Positions 58,595 to 64,000 of a stretch of 64,000 nt of DNA are shown piece after piece; the stretch's first letter is position 1; each line of letters begins with the position of its first letter. The translations under genes and the position numbers were made by a program. The stretch is from NCBI GenBank assembly GCA_017613595.1, contig JAGADM010000092.1, positions 12,626 through 76,625 of the forward strand, written 5' to 3'. Below the pieces are notes generated by a model. That model did no database searches. It was given only the letters and a program-made list of their open reading frames with translations, and was not told the origin of the DNA. Source of the stretch: Lachnospiraceae bacterium. Its GTDB lineage: Bacteria > Bacillota_A > Clostridia > Lachnospirales > Lachnospiraceae.

Positions 58595-58648
58595 ACGCTT
58601 CGAAAGGAAACAAGCGGAGCGGAGGCCGCTCCCGGAAAGGAAAGAACA

Positions 58649-58795
58649 ATGGCAGCATTGAATCGTATCTATAGTCTGTATTGGTATGAATCGTCATTCG
58701 AAAACCGTTTCAAGTGGGGATTATTTCCCATGCCCGTACATAAGACTAAGCAGATGCGAGATGATGTTGCGTCAGATGCGATTCACCGTGAATAG
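58649..58795 (+). CDS. Possible 48-residue protein in a compact unit
   Basis: A 48-residue frame (MAALNRIYSLYWYESS...VASDAIHRE) with GGAAAGGAAAG before the ATG, a promoter about 55 bases upstream and a strong terminator 30 bases downstream. It has aromatic residues near the start and a charged end, with no signal or transmembrane segment. Nothing known matches. It could also be a non-coding RNA that happens to contain a frame. Placed just before the tRNA group. Confidence 0.5.
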   Translation: MAALNRIYSLYWYESSFENRFKWGLFPMPVHKTKQMRDDVASDAIHRE

Positions 58796-58827
58796 GTGAA
58801 TGGAAGCAATCAATCACTATGTTCAGC

Positions 58828-58862
58828 AAACCGCTTGCCTTGTATGGGGCAGGCGGTTTTTT
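58828..58862 (+). terminator. Intrinsic terminator before the tRNA genes
   Basis: AAACCGCTTGCC pairs over 12 bases (one G-T) with GGGCAGGCGGTTT, followed by TTTTTT. A second short hairpin (GCCCC/GGGGC) follows. Confidence 0.9.
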
Positions 58863-58882
58863 GTGCCCCGCCGGGGCATTTC

Positions 58883-58954
58883 GGAAACATGGTGTAATCG
58901 GCAGCATTGCGGTCTCCAAAACCGCCGGTCCCGGTTCGAATCCGGGTGTTTCAG
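58883..58954 (+). tRNA. tRNA-Trp (anticodon CCA)
   Basis: Clover-leaf folds by eye: anticodon stem GCGGT/ACCGC around CTCCAAA (anticodon CCA), T-arm CCCGG-TTCGAAT-CCGGG, and acceptor pairs GGAAAC-A with TGTTTC-A. The terminal G-A mismatch is odd. CCA is not encoded. Confidence 0.8.
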
Positions 58955-58962
58955 TTTCATAC

Positions 58963-59035
58963 GGTCTCATAGTCTAATGGCAAGGACGCCGGCCTTTCAC
59001 GCCGGAGATACCGGGTTCGAGTCCCGTTGGGATCA
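58963..59035 (+). tRNA. tRNA-Glu (anticodon TTC)
   Basis: Anticodon stem CCGGC/GCCGG around CTTTCAC (anticodon TTC), acceptor GGTCTCA with TGGGATC and standard D- and T-arms. Confidence 0.85.
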
Positions 59036-59039
59036 CTTT

Positions 59040-59112
59040 GGCCCCTTGGTCTAATGGTCAGGACGGCAGCCTCTCAAGCTGCAGATGTCGGGTTCAAGTC
59101 CCGCAGGGGTCA
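59040..59112 (+). tRNA. tRNA-Glu (anticodon CTC)
   Basis: Anticodon stem GCAGC/GCTGC around CTCTCAA (anticodon CTC), acceptor GGCCCCT with AGGGGTC, D-arm GGTCTAATGGTCAGGAC-like. It starts 5 bases after the previous tRNA. Confidence 0.9.
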
Positions 59113-59116
59113 CTGA

Positions 59117-59198
59117 GGGCAGGTCGCATAGCGGCAATTGCAGCGGTCCGTAAAACCGTTGACTCCGGTCTACGTTGGTTCGAGTCCAACCCTGCCCA
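59117..59198 (+). tRNA. tRNA-Tyr (anticodon GTA)
   Basis: Class II tRNA with a long variable arm. Anticodon stem GCGGT/ACCGT around CCGTAAA (anticodon GTA), acceptor GGGCAGG with CCTGCCC. It ends the tRNA group. Confidence 0.9.
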
Positions 59199-59333
59199 CT
59201 TACTGCAGGCAAAGAATCAGGACGAGAATTCCCACCCAGGTTGACTGATTCTCAACAAATGAGGCGTGGCATTTTCCTCAGAATGTTGTAAAATCATTTC
59301 AGAAGCTTCGAATAAATAACGGAGGTTTTTGAT

Positions 59334-60419
59334 ATGATAGCAATCGGAAGTAACATAAAAAAGTACAGAAAACAGCGGAAGATCACGCAGGAGCAGCTCG
59401 CCAAGGTGTTAGGGGTATCCGACCAGGCGGTAAGCCGCTGGGAGAACGGTTCCACGTATCCGGACATTGAGCTGCTGCCGACCATTGCGCTTTACTTTCG
59501 TGTCACGCTGGATGAGCTGATGGGGATGGAAGCCATCAAGGATGAGAGCGACATTGAGGATATTCTGAACCGGCGGAAAGAATTCAGAAACCGCGGCGAA
59601 GTGGTCAAGAGCTACGAGATGCTTCGGGAAGCGGTCAAGAGGTATCCGAACAACTATGAGCTGATTCTCGCGCTGGTCAGTGATCTGCAGTTTGCCAATG
59701 CGGAAGGCGATGAAACGTGGCATAAGAATCTATTGGAAGCGGAAGGCCTCATTGACCGGGTGTTGAACGAATGCACCGACTCCGAGCATTGCAAGAAGGC
59801 CACAATCGCTAAGATGTGGAACTGCATTTTTCTTGAAAGGCGGGAAGAGGCAGCCGCGATCGCGGAGACGCTGCCGAGCATGAATGATTGCCGCGAGAGT
59901 TTTATGAAGCACATTTATACCGGGGAGAAGTTACGTTCGTTTTGTCGCGATTATATTGAAGATTTGTATCTTGATATGGTTTTTGCGATTCATGCCTACG
60001 GAGACAAATTCTGTGAGGATGCTTCTCTTACCAACCGGGAGCGGATTGCCATTCTCGAGAAGGAAATTGCCCTGGCTGAGCTGATTTTTGAAGGGAATCC
60101 GGCATTTCATTTATGGAATATCACGATGGTCCATAATGATATCGCCAAACTCGCGTGTTCGGATGGAGATGCGGAGCTTGCGCTTGCGCACCTTGAGGCT
60201 GCAAAGGACGCCGCTATTGCGTGCGACACCTTACCGGATGAGGTTCCTTATACCTCCGTGCTGATGCGCGGTAAAACGTACCGATTGAAAGACAACGCCA
60301 AGAATTACACCGCCACCGAGAGAGAAGCGCTCCTCTGCTCCATGGAGCATAAGCGCTTTGACATCATACGCGGGACGGAGCGGTTCCGAAACGTGGAGAA
60401 GGCGCTTCAGGGGGAGTGA
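59334..60419 (+). CDS. XRE family regulator with TPR-like C-terminal domain
   Basis: 361 residues. The N-terminal helix-turn-helix ('IGSNIKKYRKQRKITQEQLAKVLGVSDQAVSRWENGSTYPDIELLPTIA', then DELMGME) matches the regulator at 28364. The remaining ~290 residues are helical, with TPR-like pairs, typical of peptide- or ligand-responsive regulators. GGAGG lies 8 bases before the ATG. A promoter candidate (TAAAAT at 59289-59294 with a GGCATTTTCC word) lies upstream. It could control the nearby accessory genes, but no target site is established. Confidence 0.9.
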   Translation: MIAIGSNIKKYRKQRKITQEQLAKVLGVSDQAVSRWENGSTYPDIELLPTIALYFRVTLDELMGMEAIKDESDIEDILNRRKEFRNRGEVVKSYEMLREAVKRYPNNYELILALVSDLQFANAEGDETWHKNLLEAEGLIDRVLNECTDSEHCKKATIAKMWNCIFLERREEAAAIAETLPSMNDCRESFMKHIYTGEKLRSFCRDYIEDLYLDMVFAIHAYGDKFCEDASLTNRERIAILEKEIALAELIFEGNPAFHLWNITMVHNDIAKLACSDGDAELALAHLEAAKDAAIACDTLPDEVPYTSVLMRGKTYRLKDNAKNYTATEREALLCSMEHKRFDIIRGTERFRNVEKALQGE

Positions 60420-60451
60420 ATATATAACGTAAAATGCTACGTAAACAATCG

Positions 60452-60480
60452 GAAGGCTGCCGAAAGGCGGCCTTCTTTGT
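60452..60480 (+). terminator. Intrinsic terminator after the XRE gene
   Basis: GAAGGCTGCC pairs with GGCGGCCTTC around GAAA, followed by TTTGT. Confidence 0.7.
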
Positions 60481-60491
60481 CTGAAATAAGG

Positions 60492-60520
60492 TTTTCATAC
60501 CGCTGCGGCTATGCTATAAT
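60492..60520 (+). promoter_or_regulatory. Promoter of the amidase gene
   Basis: TTTTCA, 17 bases, TATAAT with an extended TGC before the -10. Confidence 0.65.
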
Positions 60521-60560
60521 ATTCTTCATAAATGTTGGTGAAATGGGGGAGGATTGTTTT

Positions 60561-61853
60561 ATGGACGAAAGAACACTGCAGGATATCCTCACAACACAAT
60601 ACGGACTCGCTCAGGCGTTGGAGAAGGCAAAGCAGATCGGCGGGCGAGACGGTTTGAACTGCATTGCCGGACTGATTGACGCGGCGGATGTTGAGCAGAT
60701 TGCCGCCCAAAGCACCCCGGACGGACCGCTTGCCGGCACCCCGGTTCTGGTGAAGGACAATATTGATGTCGCAGGGTTTCCGACAACTGCGGGAAGCCTT
60801 GCTTTAGAAGACAATACTTCGCAAAATGACGCCCCGATCATCCGGAATCTCCGAAGGAACGGTGCGGTCATTATCGGAAAGACAAATATGACCGAATTTG
60901 CCAACTACGTGTCAATCCCGATGCCGAACGGCTACAGCTCCCGAGGCGGGCAGGTGAAGCATGCGGTGAGCCCGGACCTTGATCCGCTCGGATCCTCGAC
61001 CGGTTCGGCCGTTGCCGTGGCAGCAGGCATTGTTCCGATGGCAGTCGGGACGGATACGTGCCATTCCATAACGGCATGTGCGCACGGGAACGGTATCTGC
61101 GGTTTAAAGCCGCCGGCAGGCGCTCTGTCGAAGGAAGGCATCCTGCCGCTTTCTAAGACGCTCGACAGCGCCGGAGCGTTGGCCGGAAACATGACCGACG
61201 CGATTAAACTTTATTCCGCGATGCGGGACGAGCCGCTTCCGGAGATCAAACCGACCGTACCCGAAAAGCTGCGCATTGCCGTGAACATTGCCAACGCCGA
61301 GGGATTTGACGACGAGAAGAGAGCCTTTCTAAAAGACCTCACCGGAATCCTTAAGGCAAACGGAGCACAAATCAGCGAAGTCAATCAGCCGATTGCCATG
61401 CAGGTTTCTGTCATTATGAAATGGGAGTTTAAACCATCGCTTGAGGAATATCTCAGTACGCATGCGGCGCATTTTAAGTCGCTGAAGGAGATCGTTGCTT
61501 ACTACGAAGCCAATCCCGAAACGATGATGAAGTACGGAGATGACTTCCTTCGCGGCGCCCTTGACGATACGCCCGGCGGCCTTAACGGGGCAGAATACCG
61601 TAAGGCAATGGAAGACCGTGAGAAAGCCATCCGCGAAGTTACGGACGAGATTTCCGCATATGATGCCGTCGTGATGGGCGGACCGAACAGCGTGATGCAT
61701 TTCTGCGGCCTTGCGACCGTAACTGTTGCATTTGACCGAAAGGATTCAAACGGTGTGAGGAATACGGTCATCCTCTACGGAGCGGACGAGTGCCGGCTTT
61801 ACGCTGCGGCGCTTGCGATTGAGGAACTGGTGAACCGGGAGGCGGGGCAGTGA
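60561..61853 (+). CDS. Divergent amidase signature family protein
   Basis: 430 residues from ATG 60561 with GGGGAGGA. The catalytic triad of amidase signature enzymes can be placed: Lys65 in LVKDNID, cis-Ser145 in [13 protein letters not shown], and Ser169 in TDTCHSIT. The last motif replaces the usual GGSI(R) with CHSI, and GSSTGS replaces GSSGGS, so the substrate pocket is unusual. The family hydrolyses or transfers amides (GatA, urea and nicotinamide amidases). No gatB/gatC gene is adjacent, so a GatA role is unlikely. Substrate unknown. Confidence 0.88.
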   Translation: MDERTLQDILTTQYGLAQALEKAKQIGGRDGLNCIAGLIDAADVEQIAAQSTPDGPLAGTPVLVKDNIDVAGFPTTAGSLALEDNTSQNDAPIIRNLRRNGAVIIGKTNMTEFANYVSIPMPNGYSSRGGQVKHAVSPDLDPLGSSTGSAVAVAAGIVPMAVGTDTCHSITACAHGNGICGLKPPAGALSKEGILPLSKTLDSAGALAGNMTDAIKLYSAMRDEPLPEIKPTVPEKLRIAVNIANAEGFDDEKRAFLKDLTGILKANGAQISEVNQPIAMQVSVIMKWEFKPSLEEYLSTHAAHFKSLKEIVAYYEANPETMMKYGDDFLRGALDDTPGGLNGAEYRKAMEDREKAIREVTDEISAYDAVVMGGPNSVMHFCGLATVTVAFDRKDSNGVRNTVILYGADECRLYAAALAIEELVNREAGQ

Positions 61854-61874
61854 GAAATGACAAAAAGAGGAAAC

Positions 61875-62018
61875 ATGAATAAGAAGCCGGAGTTTAGAAA
61901 ATTCATGGATTTCCCGCGGGGAACAATGTACGACTGGAAGGAATCGGACGATTTCTTCTACGATAATCCGGAAATCGTCCTTAACGTCGATAAAGGTGAA
62001 AGGGAAATAATAAAATGA
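61875..62018 (+). CDS. Small 47-residue protein, coupled to the next gene
   Basis: 47 residues from ATG 61875 with AGAGGAAAC upstream. The stop overlaps the next ATG (ATGA), as in tightly coupled pairs. The product is charged and Phe/Asp-rich ('FRKFMDFPRG', 'DDFFYDNPE'). No family is recognised. The overlap and ribosome site are the evidence that it is real. Confidence 0.55.
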   Translation: MNKKPEFRKFMDFPRGTMYDWKESDDFFYDNPEIVLNVDKGEREIIK

Positions 62019-62599
62019 TTCTTTACCACTATTCGGTTGATTCTTATCAATCCGGTGAAAAGCTGATCAATGACTTTAAGAAACAGTTTCGTTTCGCGGA
62101 GCCGTTTCTGTTAGCGTTACAGAAAAGCGAGGAGTGTTTTTGGAGCGTGTTCTTCTCTGCGATGTCGTATTCCAGAGAACTGTGCTCTTTGGGACTTCGG
62201 AAGCACGAAAATTATATCAAAGACGCGGTGGAAGGCATCTTTGAATATGTCCGAAGAAGGGATTATGCGGACGCTTCCGCAAGCCGGGTGGGGTGTGTAT
62301 ATTACTGCGAGTCAAAGGATGAGGCGCTTCGGTACTTAAAAGAGGACTGTATCGACAGCGGGGATTTCACGGTCAATCAGGTTAAACTCCTTGAGGTCGA
62401 AGTGGATGAGAAGACGGTATTCCGGTATGACCAGGCATTTTTCAATGAGGCATGTGACATCATGGAGGAAAGCCGTGACCTGGAGCACGTTATGGCTCTG
62501 GCCGGGAAGTACTTTTCCCTGGAACGCAGCGCCAGTCCGCTCATAGAGGTTCTGGCATACGGGGAGAACCGTATTGTAAGGGAGATTGATGCGTTTTAG
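62015..62599 (+). CDS. Unknown 194-residue protein, faintly DUF2441-like
   Basis: The N-terminus ('MILYHYSVDSYQSGEKLIND') and a 'SRVGCVYYCESKDEALRYL' segment faintly recall DUF2441 proteins, but the similarity is too weak to name. The sequence is alpha/beta and soluble, with no signal peptide. It is translationally coupled to the 47-residue gene upstream, and the two together could form a toxin-antitoxin-like or enzyme-regulator pair; that is speculation. Confidence 0.65.
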   Translation: MILYHYSVDSYQSGEKLINDFKKQFRFAEPFLLALQKSEECFWSVFFSAMSYSRELCSLGLRKHENYIKDAVEGIFEYVRRRDYADASASRVGCVYYCESKDEALRYLKEDCIDSGDFTVNQVKLLEVEVDEKTVFRYDQAFFNEACDIMEESRDLEHVMALAGKYFSLERSASPLIEVLAYGENRIVREIDAF

Positions 62600-62730
62600 C
62601 ACGGAGGGAAATGAGATAATCGAGGGCAATGCGATGGCTGAAATAAAGACGGAGGCTGATCCTGCGACAGTTTCTTGAAGACCCGGATAAAGCCACAAAG
62701 GAGTTTAGAGAAAAAGAGGTGTAGAACGCC

Positions 62731-63540
62731 ATGATTGACATAACCAATTTCGCGGAGGCTGTGCATGGGGAGTTTGATATTAATCTATGTCAAAAAGAAG
62801 TTGACGGCGGAGTTATCTCCCGTGATCAGATCGATGAGATAAAGAATTATCCGGACGCGAAATCCATTATTATCTCCGGACTGAAGCAGGATACATTCGA
62901 GTATTTTGTTGCGAAGTACGGCGATCAATTTGACGCGATTTCCTTTTGGAAGAATAAAAGCGTAGAGAACCTGTCCTGTTTGGGAAAACTGAAGAATGTG
63001 AAGTATATTAACTATTTCTTCAATCAGCGCGCTGCTGATCTGTGGGATATGTCCGGCAACACAAATCTGACAGGACTCGGCATTTATGATTTCAGTAAAC
63101 TTCACGATATCAAAAAGATTGAAACGGCACCCGGACTTATAAGTTTTCATCTTGGAAATAATGTTACGGCGGGCATGACAATTCAATCGCTTAAGCCAAT
63201 CGTGAATACCGGGATCAAACATTTTGAATGGTGGGGGAAGTCTGTGGAAGACGGGGATTTTCTGTGCCTGTCCCGGAGTAAGATTGAGGAATTGGAGATG
63301 AATCCTACGCAGTTCACGATGGAAGAATTGGCGGATCTGCTGTCACATTTTCCGGAGTCTCTGAAAGGTTCAATCATAAAACCGTATATCAAAACGGGAA
63401 TCAAAGATAAGGACGGTTACCGGGTGTATTACACCTTGTGCAAGCGCAGGAAGATGTGCGAAGAGGGAAAGGATGACGCGCGGTTCCGGGATTATCTGCA
63501 GGAGTTTGAACGGTTGCTGGCGGAGAAAAGGAAACGCTGA
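62731..63540 (+). CDS. Unknown protein with leucine-rich-repeat-like spacing
   Basis: 269 residues. Short hydrophobic segments (for example 'SIIISGLKQDTFEYF', 'LSCLGKLKNVKYINYFF', 'LTGLGIYDFSKLHDIKKI') recur about every 20-25 residues, recalling solenoid leucine-rich repeats, though the LxxLxLxxN consensus is weak. The C-terminus is basic (LLAEKRKR). No family is recognised. In an accessory stretch with lower GC than the left of the window. Confidence 0.65.
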   Translation: MIDITNFAEAVHGEFDINLCQKEVDGGVISRDQIDEIKNYPDAKSIIISGLKQDTFEYFVAKYGDQFDAISFWKNKSVENLSCLGKLKNVKYINYFFNQRAADLWDMSGNTNLTGLGIYDFSKLHDIKKIETAPGLISFHLGNNVTAGMTIQSLKPIVNTGIKHFEWWGKSVEDGDFLCLSRSKIEELEMNPTQFTMEELADLLSHFPESLKGSIIKPYIKTGIKDKDGYRVYYTLCKRRKMCEEGKDDARFRDYLQEFERLLAEKRKR

Positions 63541-63561
63541 ATAAAAACTGAGGTTAAGGAT

Positions 63562-63600
63562 ATGATCAGAGTTCTATTTGTGTGTCACGGCAGGATATGA
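63562..63600 (+). pseudogene. Low-molecular-weight tyrosine phosphatase remnant
   Basis: MIRVLFVCHGRI then stop. The first ten residues match the start of low-molecular-weight protein tyrosine phosphatases (FVCHGNICRSP); the frame breaks after CHG, inside the CX5R active-site loop. GAGG/AAGGA precedes the ATG. Only the first 12 codons remain, so an insertion or deletion at about 63592 removed the rest. Confidence 0.6.
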
Positions 63601-63655
63601 GCTTTTTTCAGAAAAGCCTTATTCTACTAAGGTTTATGGGGGTTTTGAGGTTGGC

Positions 63656-63676
63656 TTTAGACCAGTTTTAGACCAG
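63656..63676. repeat. Short direct repeat TTTAGACCAG
   Basis: Two copies, starting at 63656 and 63667 (11-base spacing), just beyond the broken phosphatase gene. It may be part of a mobile-element end, but this is only a suggestion. Confidence 0.4.
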
Positions 63677-63754
63677 TAAGACTTAGAAGAAAAGTAATGG
63701 GTCAGAGCCTGTACTATGTAGTCTTTTGTTCTATACATTCAGGTATATTTTAGC

Positions 63755-63786
63755 AAAAAGCATTCTGCGATTTGCAGGGTGCTTTT
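63755..63786 (+). terminator. Intrinsic terminator in the final gap
   Basis: AAAGCATTCTGC pairs over 12 bases, with two G-T pairs, with GCAGGGTGCTTT around GATTT, followed by TTTT. The 430-base gap (63541-63972) otherwise has the phosphatase remnant, the direct repeat and AT-rich sequence. Confidence 0.75.
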
Positions 63787-63972
63787 AATGTTTCGCAATA
63801 CTGACAGGATGTCAGTTTGAATGTCGGTTTGAATAAAACAGAAAAAGAGCGGTTTTAAGATTATTGATTGAAATGATGCTATCATAAAAGTGGACACGGA
63901 ACGGTAGAAAAATGTTGCTACGAGATGTATGATAAGAGCAACTGATCTGCCAGGAAGGAGTCTACTTTTATT

Positions 63973-64000
63973 ATGTCAAAGCATAAGAATCCACTGGAGA
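63973..64000 (+). CDS. Start of an unknown gene, cut by the window end
   Basis: ATG TCA AAG CAT AAG AAT begins at 63973 with GGAAGGAG about 13 bases upstream. Only 9 codons (MSKHKNPLE) are visible. The upstream word AAGTGGACAC at 63890 and the accessory setting make a mobile-element gene possible, but this is not demonstrated. Confidence 0.4.

Overview
The window looks like chromosome of a moderately GC-rich Clostridia, most likely a Lachnospiraceae-type bacterium. That placement is inferred from gene content: type III glutamine synthetase, a split archaeal-type glutamate synthase, an Amt-PII fusion, LL-diaminopimelate aminotransferase, an MBOAT/DHHW/DUF4358 O-acetylation cluster, many PT-rich lipoproteins, and strong AGGAGG ribosome sites with sigma-A promoters. 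No tool or database was run; every call comes from reading the sequence.

Layout. 1-2.4 kb: two tandem YD-repeat-like surface proteins, the first cut by the window edge. 2.5-6.5 kb (minus): a four-gene unit for acyl transfer to an exported glycan or lipid (SGNH lipoprotein, DUF4358 lipoprotein, MBOAT, DHHW protein). 6.7-14.5 kb: housekeeping genes truA, argF, coaX, dusB and asd, an RsiV-like lipoprotein, and an ASCH-histidine phosphatase fusion. 14.5-16.2 kb (minus): a membrane protein and a DUF2927 lipoprotein. 16.4-21.2 kb: a peptide ABC importer in three genes, the last fusing permease and both ATPases. 21.3-23.1 kb (minus): a membrane polyferredoxin with a TlpA-like thioredoxin lipoprotein. 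23.3-35.2 kb: mixed single genes (Mrr-like nuclease, two aldo/keto reductases, ABC exporter, phosphoesterase, XRE regulator, DUF2809-Nudix fusion, YhcC-like radical SAM, PlsC-like protein, unknown membrane protein).

35.2-56.9 kb is the core of the window: a nitrogen and glutamine-amide supercluster. A minus-strand operon encodes the three glutamate synthase domains as separate proteins, an Fe-S protein and an FAD oxidoreductase, then type I glutamine synthetase and an ANTAR regulator. Divergently, glnN and an Amt-PII fusion are followed by asnB, pyrG, purF, carA, carB and dapL. The divergent intergenic region holds two consensus promoters, each followed within about 15 nt by a terminator-like hairpin. 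The two leaders share sequence and face away from each other, which suggests paired attenuation of both nitrogen operons.

57-64 kb: a 2-hydroxyacid dehydrogenase with a Cys-rich tail, a decayed ceramidase-like gene, a compact unit that may encode a 48-residue protein, four tRNAs (Trp, Glu, Glu, Tyr), an XRE regulator, a divergent amidase, and then an AT-richer accessory tail. The tail has unknown small genes, a low-molecular-weight tyrosine phosphatase remnant broken inside its active-site loop, and possibly the first codons of a mobile-element gene at the window edge.
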